In this document: positions 6,332-14,790 of the stretch, piece by piece
Layout: every line of letters begins with the position of its first letter
Position numbering within the stretch: the stretch's first letter is position 1
IMG/VR virus record: IMGVR_UViG_3300047317_000373
Coordinates: 1 to 33,041 of that record
Source: a virus
Strand: one strand, 5' to 3'
DNA length: 33,041 nt
Position numbers and translations under genes: made by a program
The notes under the pieces: model-generated
The model's input: only the letters and a program-made list of their open reading frames with translations
The model's database searches: none
What the model was told of the DNA's origin: nothing

Positions 6332-6679
6332 GTGGCCGTCATCCGCGCCCGCAAGGCCGAACTCGCCGAGCGCCGCACCCGCCTCATCCAGTACCGCATC
6401 GACGGACGCTCCTACGAAGAGATCTACCAGGAACTCGGCTACAGCAGCCCCAACGCCGCCAGCAAGGACTTCTGCCGAGTCCTGGAAATGAACATTGCCG
6501 AGCAGCACGCCATCGGTATGGACGCAGCAGCCCTCATCCATGCCAAAACCTGCACGGCGCCCAACCCGGCCACCCTGCCCGGCTGCGACTGCACCCCCGA
6601 ACCGGCACCGGCGCCCGAACCGCCACCCGGACCGCCGCCGCTGCCCGCATCTTGGATCAAGACCGAGGACGGAGGCTGA
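6332..6679 (+). CDS. Chimeric protein: terminase-small-like HTH plus zinc tail
   Basis: A 115-residue protein starting at GTG with GAGGAGGGA upstream. Residues 1-58 align without gaps to residues 1-58 of the small terminase gene at 7953; by eye about 26 positions are identical, including RRT, LGYS, AA, KD, LE, NI and EQ. That region carries the HTH (YEEIYQELGYSSPNAASKD). From residue 59 (HAIGMDAAALIHAKTC ... GCDCTPEP) it matches the C-terminal tail of the preceding gene. The gene is thus a fusion of two neighbouring gene types. It probably binds DNA through its HTH, but it lacks the rest of a small terminase. Function unknown. Confidence 0.75.
   Translation: MAVIRARKAELAERRTRLIQYRIDGRSYEEIYQELGYSSPNAASKDFCRVLEMNIAEQHAIGMDAAALIHAKTCTAPNPATLPGCDCTPEPAPAPEPPPGPPPLPASWIKTEDGG
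6578..6606 (+). repeat. 29-nt direct repeat, copy 2
   Basis: Second copy of the repeat at 6235-6263, in the C-terminal part of the chimeric gene. Confidence 0.8.
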
Positions 6680-6680
6680 C

Positions 6681-7925
6681 GTGGGGGCGCGGTACGTGGC
6701 AACCCGCGATGTCCCTATTGACGAACTCACGCCGTTCCCCGGCAACGCAAAACGAGGCGACGTCGACGCCATCCGCACCTCGCTGCGGAAGAACGGTCAA
6801 TACCGCTCCCTCGTGGTACGCGAGATCCCCGACGGACCCCTCACCGTCCTGGCCGGCAACCATACGATGCAGGCCCTCACAGCCGAAGGCCACGACCTCG
6901 CGCGCTGCGAAATCGTGGCCTGCGACGACGCCACCGCCCGCCGGATCAACCTCGCCGACAACAAGCTGGCCGAGCTCGGCGCCTACGACAACGACGCGCT
7001 CGCCGAACTCTTGTCGTATCTCGACGAGGACTACGAAGGAACCGGCTACACGCAAGACGACGTCGACGCCCTCCTCGGCATCCAGCAGCTCCCTCCGGCC
7101 TTGACCGACGTCGATGATGTACCCGAACCTCCATCCGCCCCGGTGTCGAAACCCGGCGACGTATGGATTCTTGGACGCCACCGGCTCCTTTGCGGCGACA
7201 GCACCGATGTCACGGCCGTCGAGGCAATGCTTGACGGAGATCGCTGCGATGCGATGTGGACCGACCCGCCCTACGGTGTCGACTACGTCGGCAAGACCAG
7301 AGACGCGCTCACGATCCGCAACGACGGTGCCGACACCTTGCCCGACCTCCTAGCCGGTGCCTTCGCGACGGCCACCGTCGCCCTCAAGCCCGGCGCTCCG
7401 GTGTACGTCGCGCATCCGCCCGGCCCGCTCTCCCTCGCCTTCACTCAGGCGTTTCTCAACGCCGGATGGCTGTGGCGACAGAACCTCATCTGGGTAAAAG
7501 ACGCGATGGTCCTGGGCAGGTCCGACTACCACTACCGTCACGAACCGATCTTGTATGGGTTCACTGACCCAGAGCCCGGTTCGGGTCGCCTGGGCCGCGG
7601 CGGCGATCGCTGGTACGGCGACAACGCGCAGACCTCAGTTCTCTTGATCCCCAAACCGCCGCGAAGCGAAGACCACCCCACCATGAAGCCGGTCGAGTTG
7701 GTTACCCGCTGCCTGGCCAACTCCTGCCGGCCCGGCGGCCTCGTATACGAACCCTTCGGCGGATCAGGCACCACACTCCTCGCTGCCCACACCACCGGCC
7801 GTAGCGCCCGGATCAGCGAACTCGATCCGCGGTATGCCGACGTCATCGCCCGCAGATTTCAGGAACACACCGGCGAACAGCCGATCCTTCAATCAACCGG
7901 CGAGGCACACGACTTCACCGCCTGA
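6681..7925 (+). CDS. ParB-like / DNA methyltransferase fusion
   Basis: A 414-residue protein starting at GTG 6681, with GGAGG (6671-6675) just upstream; the frame is open farther upstream, inside the previous gene. Residues about 8-95 are a ParB N-terminal-like domain (IDELTPFPGNAK, LAGNHTMQAL). Residues about 155-400 are an amino-methyltransferase of the beta order: catalytic TDPPYG (Asp195-Tyr198) comes before the SAM-binding FGGSGTT (Phe359 onward). It would methylate adenine N6 or cytosine N4 in DNA. ParB-methylase fusions are frequent in phages and modify phage DNA, often protecting it from restriction. No cognate restriction enzyme is nearby, so it is probably an orphan. It lies between a partial and a complete copy of the small-terminase gene. 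Confidence 0.88.
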   Translation: MGARYVATRDVPIDELTPFPGNAKRGDVDAIRTSLRKNGQYRSLVVREIPDGPLTVLAGNHTMQALTAEGHDLARCEIVACDDATARRINLADNKLAELGAYDNDALAELLSYLDEDYEGTGYTQDDVDALLGIQQLPPALTDVDDVPEPPSAPVSKPGDVWILGRHRLLCGDSTDVTAVEAMLDGDRCDAMWTDPPYGVDYVGKTRDALTIRNDGADTLPDLLAGAFATATVALKPGAPVYVAHPPGPLSLAFTQAFLNAGWLWRQNLIWVKDAMVLGRSDYHYRHEPILYGFTDPEPGSGRLGRGGDRWYGDNAQTSVLLIPKPPRSEDHPTMKPVELVTRCLANSCRPGGLVYEPFGGSGTTLLAAHTTGRSARISELDPRYADVIARRFQEHTGEQPILQSTGEAHDFTA

Positions 7926-7952
7926 CCGGGCCAACAGGGAAGGCGTGCCCCT

Positions 7953-8414
7953 ATGTCAGCATCCAAAGCCCGGCGGGCCGTAACCGCCAAACGACGCACC
8001 GACGCCATCACGCTGCGCCTGGCCGGCATGGACTGGACGAGCATCGCCGATCGGCTCGGCTATTCCGACCGCGGCGCAGCGTGCAAGGACGTAACCCGTG
8101 CTCTTGAGGCAAACATCGTCGAGCAGCGGGTGTCGGCCGAGGAACTCCGAGAAGTGGAGCTGCTACGGCTGGACCGTCTCCAGGCCGCCGTGTGGGGTGC
8201 CGCTGTCCAAGGTGATCTCAGGGCTATAGAAACCTGCCTGAAGATCTTGGATCGGCGGGCCAAGCTCCTCGGCCTGGACAGCGCCATCAAGCTGGAGGTG
8301 CTGACCATTGACGCCATCGACGCCCAACTTCAGCAGCTCGAAGCTCAACTCCGAGATACAGCCGCATTCGCCGATCTTGCTCGCGAAGGTGGAGAAGCTC
8401 CGCCGACTGCGTGA
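7953..8414 (+). CDS. terS: Terminase small subunit (probable)
   Basis: A 153-residue protein with AGGGAAGG (7936-7943) upstream. The N-terminal HTH (residues about 14-58: RRTDAITLRLAG, WTSIADRLGYS, AACKDVTRAL) is of the kind that recognises the packaging site. A long helical part follows (EELREVELLRLDRLQAAVWGAA, LRAIETCLKILDRRAKLLGL), fitting the oligomerisation region of small terminases. It directly precedes and overlaps the large subunit by about 26 nt. The family is not named with certainty; position, size and HTH are the basis for the call. Confidence 0.75.
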   Translation: MSASKARRAVTAKRRTDAITLRLAGMDWTSIADRLGYSDRGAACKDVTRALEANIVEQRVSAEELREVELLRLDRLQAAVWGAAVQGDLRAIETCLKILDRRAKLLGLDSAIKLEVLTIDAIDAQLQQLEAQLRDTAAFADLAREGGEAPPTA

Positions 8415-9897
8415 GCTACAAGCCGAAGTCGACCGGCGCGAGGGTGTACGCCTCGCCAGCCTGGACGTGTTCGGCGTCCTCGGCTACCGGCCGCACCCGC
8501 AGCAGGAGGAGTTCCATGCCGCCATCGAAGACGATGTTCTGTACGGCGGCGCCGCGGGTGGCGGAAAAAGTGTAGCGATCGTCATGGAGGGCCTGCGGGC
8601 CTGCGCCCGGCACCCCGGCATGCGCGTCCTCCTGGTGCGCCGCACCTACGACGAACTCGCCGAATCCGTCTTTCCGGTCCTCGCCAAATACGGGTACGCC
8701 GCCGGGCTGGGAGCGACCTGGAACGGTACCGAGAGGGAGCTGCGCTTCCCGAACCGGTCCCTGTTCCGCTTCCGCTACATGGAGAACCTTGTCGACGCCT
8801 CCCGCAGGCAGGGCGGCGAGTACCAGCTGCTCCTCGTCGACGAAGCCACCCTCATGCCGCCCGGAGTGGTCGACATTTTGAAGTTTGAGCGGCTGCGCTC
8901 CGACGGCACCGTCCCCGTCATTGGCACCCGCTCCACCTGCAACCCGGGCGGCCCCTCGCACGCCCAGGTCAAGGCCCGCTACATCGACGGCACCGGCCAC
9001 GGGCAGCGGATCGTGGCCGACGAACAGGGGCTGACGGTGCGTTTCGTGCAGGCCAAGGCCACCGACAACCCGCACTTGGATGACGGCTATGCCCGCCGCC
9101 TCGACGCGATCCCCGACCCGCAGCGGCGTGCGGCGATGCGCGACGGCGACTGGGACCAGTTCGCCGGAATGGTCTTCCCTGAGTGGCGTCACGACCGCCA
9201 CACCGTCCCCCCGATGGCGCTGCCCTCGACGCTCACCCGGTACAACGGCATCGACTGGGGCTACACCGCCCCCTGGTGCGTGCTGTGGGGTGCGCAGGAC
9301 GAGGACGGCCGGGTCTGGATCTACCGCGAGCTGTACGCCACCCAGGTCGGCGAACAAGCCCAAGCGCAGCGGATCCTGGCCGCCGAAAGTGCTGGCGAGC
9401 ATGTTGCAGCCCGGTATGGCGACGACGCGATGTGGGCGACCCGCGGCGACGCCAAGCCCGTGGCGACCGTGTACGCCGAGAACGGCGTACCCCTCACCCC
9501 GGCGGGCAAGGGCGGACGCGTGCCCGGCTGGCAGCGCGTCCACTCCTACCTCGCCGAAGCCCCCGCCTGCGCCCACCACCGGGCGGCAGGCTGGGACACC
9601 TGCCCGCTGCTGCATGTCTTCACGACGTGCACCGAACTGGTCCGCACCCTGCCCGCGCTGCCGCACGCCACGTCGGGTGACCCGGAGGACGCCGACACGA
9701 AGGCGGAGGACCACGCACCCGACAGCCTCAGATATTTGTTGATCAACCTGGGCAATGAGGCCCGCTTTCACTTCCCGGCGCCGACTCCAGTTGCGCGTCC
9801 TCTGGACCCTGCCGCCGCTGGCACGGCAACTGTGGCGGCGCCGCGGACCATCGGCGGGTTCCCGATCATGCAAGGGGGTGACCCGTGGGCGCTGTGA
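8389..9897 (+). CDS. terL: Terminase large subunit
   Basis: DNA-packaging motor and nuclease, about 502 residues from GTG 8389. That start is uncertain: in-frame TTG codons at 8308 and 8377 are alternatives, and no clear Shine-Dalgarno decides. The ATPase has Walker A GGAAGGGKS (residues 53-61) and Walker B LLLVDEA (Asp151-Glu152). The C-terminal RNase H-like nuclease begins with NGIDWGY (Asp289) and includes DSLRYLL near the end. The architecture matches Terminase_6-type large subunits of siphoviruses. It overlaps the small subunit upstream and the portal gene downstream by 13 nt. It acts at the portal vertex of the prohead, cutting and pumping DNA. Confidence 0.93.
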   Translation: MEKLRRLRELQAEVDRREGVRLASLDVFGVLGYRPHPQQEEFHAAIEDDVLYGGAAGGGKSVAIVMEGLRACARHPGMRVLLVRRTYDELAESVFPVLAKYGYAAGLGATWNGTERELRFPNRSLFRFRYMENLVDASRRQGGEYQLLLVDEATLMPPGVVDILKFERLRSDGTVPVIGTRSTCNPGGPSHAQVKARYIDGTGHGQRIVADEQGLTVRFVQAKATDNPHLDDGYARRLDAIPDPQRRAAMRDGDWDQFAGMVFPEWRHDRHTVPPMALPSTLTRYNGIDWGYTAPWCVLWGAQDEDGRVWIYRELYATQVGEQAQAQRILAAESAGEHVAARYGDDAMWATRGDAKPVATVYAENGVPLTPAGKGGRVPGWQRVHSYLAEAPACAHHRAAGWDTCPLLHVFTTCTELVRTLPALPHATSGDPEDADTKAEDHAPDSLRYLLINLGNEARFHFPAPTPVARPLDPAAAGTATVAAPRTIGGFPIMQGGDPWAL

Positions 9898-11414
9898 GCT
9901 GGCTCCGCGACCGCTTCCGCGGGGCGCCCCTCGCCGAGAGCACGGCAGTCTCCGAGTCGGCCGACGCGCCGACGCCGGCGCAGGTTCGCCGGGTCGGCTT
10001 CGAGTACGGACTGCCGCTCAACATCCAGAACACGTCGTCGCTGACGTCCGCCACCAGCGAGCGGCAGCAGGTTCTCGCCCAGCTCCACCAGGCGTACATG
10101 TCGTGCAACTGGGTGTCCGCTTGCGTTGATCTGATCGCGCGGACCGTCACCGCCGGGGGCCTTCAGGCTGTGCCCGAGGACGACCCTGCCGGGGCCGGCA
10201 CCGCCCCGGAGACTCCCCAGGTTGCCCGGCTGCACCGGCTGATGCGGTTCTGTAACGCCCGCGAGGACATGGTCCAGCTGCTGCGGAACGTGGCGACGGA
10301 CCTGCTGCTGTTCGGCGACGCCTACCTCGAAGTGGTGTTCCTGCTGGGGGAGCCGGTCGCGCTGTACACGCTGGACGCGACGACGATGACGGTCATCTCC
10401 GATCAGCACGGCGAAGTGTCCGGTTACATCCAGGACGTTGACGGGGTGCGCACCGCGAAGTTCGACGCGGAGCAGGTCATCCACATCAGCCTCGACGCCC
10501 CGCGCGGCGGCCTGTACGGCGTATCCCCAGCCCAGAAAGCCTTGCTGCCCGTCACGGCCTGGCTGTTCACGATGGCCACCCTCAAGGAATGCTTCCGACG
10601 TGGGGATCCGCCCCGGCTGCACGTCGACCTGGGACACCAGCAGGAATCCGATGTGCAACGGTGGCGCGAGCAGTACCGCGTGTTCAACCTCGGCCCGAAG
10701 GCGGTCGGGGAGCCGGTCCTCACGACGGGCAGCGGCGTCGTGCAGGTGCTGGACCAGCGCAAGGTCACCGACTACCTCGATGCGGACCGCCAGTTGCGGG
10801 ATCAGATCATCGCCGCGTTCGGTGTGCCCCCGGCCAAGCTCGGCATCATCGAGACCGGCAACCTCGGCGGCGGCACGGGCGAGGCGCAGGACAAGACGTT
10901 CCGCGTCAATACGATCATCCCGATCGCCAACCTCATCCTGGAAAAGCTCAACTACCACCTGCTGCAAGTCGGGTTCGGGATCACCGACTGGCACCTCGAA
11001 TTCACGGAGATCGACTACCGGGACTCGAAGGTCGTCGAAGAGATCCGCGACATGCGCCTGAAGGCCGGCGCGTACACCCTGAACAGATGGCGCGCCGAGA
11101 TCGGCGAACCCCCTGTCGAGGGCGGCGACGACGCCATCTTCATGGAACGCACCTTCATCGCGGACTGGTCCAACATGAAGGACCTCGCCACGTCGTTCAT
11201 CGTCAAGAACCTCGGCTCACAGTCGCAGCCCCCGGCGCCCGGGGAGACCCCGCCCGACCCGAACAACCTGGCACCCCCGCCAACCGGCGACGGGCCCCAG
11301 GACCCCGAGGACAAACCCGGCCTCGCCAAGGACGCAGCCCAAGGGGAACCGCCCGAGGAGATGTGGGACGACCTGTACCGGCGCTGCCTCGACGAAGCAC
11401 TCGCCCAACTATGA
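9885..11414 (+). CDS. Portal protein (HK97-like)
   Basis: A 509-residue protein from GTG 9885 with AAGGGGG upstream, overlapping the terminase end. It has the features of HK97/SPP1-like portals: an N-terminal helical segment (NWVSACVDLIARTVTAGGL), a conserved central part (DLLLFGDAYLEVV, VIHISLDAPRGGLYGVSPAQKALL), a long helix region and FGVPPAKLGI, followed by a disordered Pro/Asp-rich C-terminal tail. It forms the 12-subunit ring through which DNA enters and leaves the head and binds terminase and the connector. Length is within the family range. Confidence 0.9.
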   Translation: MGAVSWLRDRFRGAPLAESTAVSESADAPTPAQVRRVGFEYGLPLNIQNTSSLTSATSERQQVLAQLHQAYMSCNWVSACVDLIARTVTAGGLQAVPEDDPAGAGTAPETPQVARLHRLMRFCNAREDMVQLLRNVATDLLLFGDAYLEVVFLLGEPVALYTLDATTMTVISDQHGEVSGYIQDVDGVRTAKFDAEQVIHISLDAPRGGLYGVSPAQKALLPVTAWLFTMATLKECFRRGDPPRLHVDLGHQQESDVQRWREQYRVFNLGPKAVGEPVLTTGSGVVQVLDQRKVTDYLDADRQLRDQIIAAFGVPPAKLGIIETGNLGGGTGEAQDKTFRVNTIIPIANLILEKLNYHLLQVGFGITDWHLEFTEIDYRDSKVVEEIRDMRLKAGAYTLNRWRAEIGEPPVEGGDDAIFMERTFIADWSNMKDLATSFIVKNLGSQSQPPAPGETPPDPNNLAPPPTGDGPQDPEDKPGLAKDAAQGEPPEEMWDDLYRRCLDEALAQL

Positions 11415-11427
11415 GGAGGCGAACGGC

Positions 11428-11493
11428 ATGGACCCCGGACACCCCACCCGCGCCCAGGACGTACTACCCCTGATCGCCAAACGGATCGGCTGA
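11428..11493 (+). CDS. 21-residue micro-ORF
   Basis: ATG 11428 has a strong GAGGAGG (11413-11419) at ideal spacing and encodes 21 residues (MDPGHPTRAQDVLPLIAKRIG) before TGA. It sits between the portal and the MuF-like gene. It could be a real small protein, a leader that couples translation, or a remnant. The strong ribosome-binding site, not needed by any longer frame, is the reason to list it. Confidence 0.4.
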   Translation: MDPGHPTRAQDVLPLIAKRIG

Positions 11494-11518
11494 GACGGCT
11501 CAACGCCAGGGGGTGGCC

Positions 11519-12292
11519 GTGCCCGATGCCACTCTCCAACTCCGCTCCCTCAAGGGGATCTGGCGGCCCGTGTACGCCCGCCGCCAGGCCCTCCACGCCA
11601 CTGCCGACGCGGTCGTCATCGCCGCTTGGCGCGCCGACCTGCACGGCATCAACCTCGCCCCAGCCGTCACGGCCTGGCGCCAGGCCATCGGCGAAACCAC
11701 AGACCCCGCCACGCAGCGCCGACGCCAGGCAGCCGCCGCAGCCGTCCTCGGCACCCTGTCCGCACGCTCATGGAGCCGCACCCGCACGGCCCTGGCGCTC
11801 GCCGCCAAACGCGCCCACCGCACAGGCTGGGCCGCCGGACACGCCATCGCCACCCGCGACCACACCGACGACAGCGACTACGACGAACCCGACGCCAACC
11901 CGTACCAGATCGGCTCGCCGGACATGACCGACCACGCCGCCGACGCGACGGCCGGCGCAGTCCTCTCCGCAGGCCTGCGGGCCAGCGCCAACCGCGCCGG
12001 ACGCGCCATGGCGGACAGCGAAGACGATCCAGAAGGCGATGCCGAGGACGCCTTGGACGACGGCATGGACCTGGCGCTCGCCGTCGACGTGGGCGTGTCC
12101 GCCGCCTACGGAGCCGGAATGCTCGCCGCCTACCTGGGCGCCGGCACGGGCGGCGTCATGTGGCTGACCGCCGGAGACGAACGCGTCTGCGACCTGTGCA
12201 TGGCCAACGAGACGGCGAGCCCTTACGGCCTGCTCGGAGCACCAACGCTGCCCGCACACACCCGCTGCCGCTGCTGTCTGGCCCCGGCCTGA
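11519..12292 (+). CDS. Minor head protein, MuF-like
   Basis: About 257 residues. GTG 11519 is preferred over GTG 11513 because the AGGGGG motif (11508-11513) is then correctly spaced. The N-terminal half is helical and Ala/Arg-rich. The C-terminal 45 residues are diagnostic: GDERVCDLCMANE followed by LPAHTRCRCCL, the Cys/His signature of MuF/SPP1 gp7 head morphogenesis proteins. These are minor capsid proteins bound to the portal and injected or needed for infectivity in some phages. Its place just after the portal gene is the usual one. Confidence 0.82.
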   Translation: MPDATLQLRSLKGIWRPVYARRQALHATADAVVIAAWRADLHGINLAPAVTAWRQAIGETTDPATQRRRQAAAAAVLGTLSARSWSRTRTALALAAKRAHRTGWAAGHAIATRDHTDDSDYDEPDANPYQIGSPDMTDHAADATAGAVLSAGLRASANRAGRAMADSEDDPEGDAEDALDDGMDLALAVDVGVSAAYGAGMLAAYLGAGTGGVMWLTAGDERVCDLCMANETASPYGLLGAPTLPAHTRCRCCLAPA

Positions 12293-12308
12293 GACTGGAG
12301 ACCAACCG

Positions 12309-12815
12309 ATGCCCACGAACCCAGTGTTCACGCCGGTCGACGCCACCGGGAACGTGATCGGCTCCGCGTCCGGAACGGCGGGCAGTCCGGCGTCCAGCGT
12401 CACGTCAATTCAGGGCGTGGTGGGCGGCACGAGCGTGCCGGTGACCACGTCCACGACGACCAGCACGTTCATCACCTACCTGTCCGGCGCCCAGGCCGTC
12501 AGCAATACGGGCGTCTCCTTCTCCACCGCTGCGGTGTCGGGGCTCGCGGTCGACGTCACGCTCACCAGCTTCACGGGTGGCACGTCCCCGACGGTGACTT
12601 ACTTCGTGGACCGGCTCGGCTCGGACGGAGTCTGGTACCGCCTGTGGACGAGCGCGGCCTTGAACGGCGCCGGGGTCACCAGCGTGCAGATCGGCCCTTT
12701 CCCGGCCGCGACCGGCATTGTCACTGCCGTCCTGACCGGCACCGCCCGCTTCGGCTGGACATCGACCGGCACCCCGACAGCGATCACGTTTTCGGCGTCG
12801 GTGGTCGGGCGGTGA
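12309..12815 (+). CDS. Beta-rich structural protein, unknown
   Basis: A 168-residue protein rich in Ser, Thr, Gly and Val, with alternating hydrophobic residues typical of beta sandwiches (TVTYFVDRLGSDGVWYRLWTS, ITFSASVVG). It has GGAG (12297-12300) as ribosome-binding site. It lies between the MuF-like and protease genes, so a head decoration, fibre or stopper-associated role is possible. No family is recognised. Its GTGA junction with the next gene indicates coupling. Confidence 0.68.
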   Translation: MPTNPVFTPVDATGNVIGSASGTAGSPASSVTSIQGVVGGTSVPVTTSTTTSTFITYLSGAQAVSNTGVSFSTAAVSGLAVDVTLTSFTGGTSPTVTYFVDRLGSDGVWYRLWTSAALNGAGVTSVQIGPFPAATGIVTAVLTGTARFGWTSTGTPTAITFSASVVGR

Positions 12816-13027
12816 GCCCGGTGTACGAGATCCCGCCCAAGCCGCGCCGACGGGCCGTCACCCGCGCCGATGTCGAAGACGCCGAAGCCGAAGCCGAGTT
12901 CGCTGAGCGGCTCCTCGAAGCGATCGACAACGACCAGCGGGTCCGCGCCGCGATCCTCCGCCTCGTCGCAGGCACCCGACGCCAACCCAGGCCGACCATC
13001 CCAAAACGCATGGAGAGGGGGCGGTAA
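12812..13027 (+). CDS. Small helical protein between head genes
   Basis: A 71-residue protein starting at GTG in a GTGA overlap with the preceding stop and ending in a TAATG overlap with the protease gene. The N terminus is Pro/Arg-rich (PPKPRRRAVTRADVEDAEAE), followed by a helix (FAERLLEAIDNDQRVRAAILRLVAGT) and a basic tail. It has no known motif. Tight overlaps at both ends and codon use support it as real. Confidence 0.65.
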   Translation: MSPVYEIPPKPRRRAVTRADVEDAEAEAEFAERLLEAIDNDQRVRAAILRLVAGTRRQPRPTIPKRMERGR

Positions 13028-14730
13028 TGGACAAGAGGATCGCCACGATCACCGGCACGATGCTCACCCCCGGCGTGAGCCGCAACCGGCGCCTCTACTC
13101 GCCCGAGCTGATCGCCAAGGCCGCGGCGCGGATGACCGAGCGGATCGCGGATCCCGACGGCCTGCCCATCGTCATGCGCAGCCACCATGGCGCAGAAGAT
13201 GACAGCACCCGCATCGTGGGGGCCCTCCGTGAGGTGACGGTCGGCGAGGACGGGTCGGCCCGCTACCGAGCCGACCTGTACGACACCGCCGCCGGACGCG
13301 ACATCGCCGCCCTCGTCACTGGCAAGACGCCCGCCCTCAAGTCCGTCTCGATCCATGGCTACTGGCTCGGCCCCGTCAAGCAGGTGCAGTACGAAGGGGA
13401 GAGCTGCACCACCGGGTCTGACCTGGAGATCAACGCGCTGGACTTCACGGCGACCCCGGGCGTGCCCGGCGCCTCAGTGGCCGCCGCGTCCTACCTCGAC
13501 GGACGCTCCCCGGCTGAGTCTGTCGACGGACGCACCGCGATCAGCGAGTCCGTCGAGGCCACCGTCGAGCCGGTCACTGAAGAGGCGCCCGCCGACGCGG
13601 GAACGATGAAGAACGCCTCGGGTGACCCGTCGTACCCGATCAAGTCGAAGTCGGATCTCCGCAAGGCAATCCGGGCCGTCGGACGGGGCGGCGCCGACCA
13701 CGACGACATCCGCGCCCACATCATGGCCCGGGCCAAGGCCCTCGGCCTCACCAGCATGATCCCCGACACGTGGAACAAGGACGGTTCGATGAAGGAGAAC
13801 GCACTCCGCCTCGGGGAGATCCGGGAGTACTACCCCGAGGGGCCGGGCGACAGTGCCGGATTCTGCATCGACGCCTACAACGGCCCCATCTCCCTGACCA
13901 TGCGCGCCTGCGGCATCGACCCCGCCGAACTCCGCGTCATCACCGCCGCCGCCATGACCGCCGCCGTCGACGCCTTGCAGGCCATGGACCCCGACATGGA
14001 CGCCGACATCGACGTGGACGGCGCCCCCCACGCCGACACCGACGGCGACAACGGCGAAAGCGGGGCCAGCCCGGACGACGACATGGAGTCTGCGGCCCCG
14101 CTCGGTACTCCGGCCCACGAGTCCACGCCGAGCGCCGCCGTAGGCATGCCCCTCCTGCCTGGGCACATGGCCGCGCTGAAGGCGTCTGGCGCCCTTGAAC
14201 GGCTCCAACCTGGCGAGCACATCACTGCCGCCATGGTCAACGAAGCCCTTGCGCTCACCCAGACCACCCCGGCCACCCCGGCCGAGGAGACCACCGACAC
14301 GACCCTGGAGGTGCCCGCCGTGAGCGAGCCCACGACCCCGGCCGCCGAAACGGCCAGCACCCCGACCACCGCGCCCCTCATCGCGCTCACTCAGGAGCAG
14401 TTCACCCAGCTCCTCGACCGCATCACCCCCGCCCGCGAAACCGCGCCCGCCGCAGCCGAGCCGGCCACCGAGACCGCGCCCGCGGCCGAGCCTGTCGCTG
14501 AGACCGATGACCAGCGCGTCGCGCGGCTCATCGCCGAAGGCGTCAAGGCGGCCAAGGACGAGCTGCGCGAGCAGCTGCTCCGCGAGAACGGCCTCCCGCA
14601 GCGCACCGGCTACCGCGTCCACGAGAGCGAGCAGCCCGCCGCCGACAAGGAAGACGTCCAGGTCCTGTTCGCGAACCGGGCTGAGACCCTCCTCGGCAAC
14701 TACGGCCGCACCCCCCAGCCCGCCCAGTAG
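13027..14730 (+). CDS. Capsid maturation protease with C-terminal scaffold
   Basis: A 567-residue protein. Residues 1-175 resemble prohead proteases: a strand-rich start, His53/His54 in MRSHHGA, and a serine in LKSVSIHG (Ser106 or Ser108) as candidate catalytic residues. Residues about 198-250 contain a DUF6582-type segment (YPIKSKSDLRKAIRAVGRG, RAHIMARAKALGL). Acidic linkers follow. The last 135 residues are Ala/Thr/Pro/Glu-rich with a coiled coil (QRVARLIAEGVKAAKDELREQL), typical of scaffold. It would shape the procapsid and then cleave itself and scaffold. An in-frame GTG at 14320 with GGAGGTG probably gives free scaffold. Confidence 0.82.
   Translation: MDKRIATITGTMLTPGVSRNRRLYSPELIAKAAARMTERIADPDGLPIVMRSHHGAEDDSTRIVGALREVTVGEDGSARYRADLYDTAAGRDIAALVTGKTPALKSVSIHGYWLGPVKQVQYEGESCTTGSDLEINALDFTATPGVPGASVAAASYLDGRSPAESVDGRTAISESVEATVEPVTEEAPADAGTMKNASGDPSYPIKSKSDLRKAIRAVGRGGADHDDIRAHIMARAKALGLTSMIPDTWNKDGSMKENALRLGEIREYYPEGPGDSAGFCIDAYNGPISLTMRACGIDPAELRVITAAAMTAAVDALQAMDPDMDADIDVDGAPHADTDGDNGESGASPDDDMESAAPLGTPAHESTPSAAVGMPLLPGHMAALKASGALERLQPGEHITAAMVNEALALTQTTPATPAEETTDTTLEVPAVSEPTTPAAETASTPTTAPLIALTQEQFTQLLDRITPARETAPAAAEPATETAPAAEPVAETDDQRVARLIAEGVKAAKDELREQLLRENGLPQRTGYRVHESEQPAADKEDVQVLFANRAETLLGNYGRTPQPAQ
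14320..14730 (+). CDS. Nested scaffold protein (internal start)
   Basis: GTG 14320 is in frame with the protease gene (codon 432) and has a near-perfect Shine-Dalgarno GGAGGTG (14307-14313) at 6-nt spacing. The product would be 136 residues: MSEPTTPAAET, an Ala/Pro linker and the coiled coil. Lambda makes its scaffold Nu3 from an internal start in the protease gene C, and this arrangement looks alike. The start site is seen; its use is inferred. Confidence 0.6.
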   Translation: MSEPTTPAAETASTPTTAPLIALTQEQFTQLLDRITPARETAPAAAEPATETAPAAEPVAETDDQRVARLIAEGVKAAKDELREQLLRENGLPQRTGYRVHESEQPAADKEDVQVLFANRAETLLGNYGRTPQPAQ

Positions 14731-14747
14731 GCAGGCAGCACCTCCCC

Positions 14748-14772
14748 AAGGCCCCGCCCGATGCGAGGCCTT
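14748..14772 (+). terminator. Hairpin after the protease-scaffold gene
   Basis: AAGGCC (14748-14753) pairs with GGCCTT (14767-14772), loop 13 nt, with T's in the last stem bases and one further T. It is a modest hairpin and may act as a partial terminator or processing site ahead of the capsid gene. Confidence 0.45.
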
Positions 14773-14790
14773 TGCCGTACCCCCGAACTC

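Noticed and set aside
9768-10994. Minus-strand frame opposite the portal gene
   Set aside because: Antisense shadow; portal motifs on the plus strand are clear.
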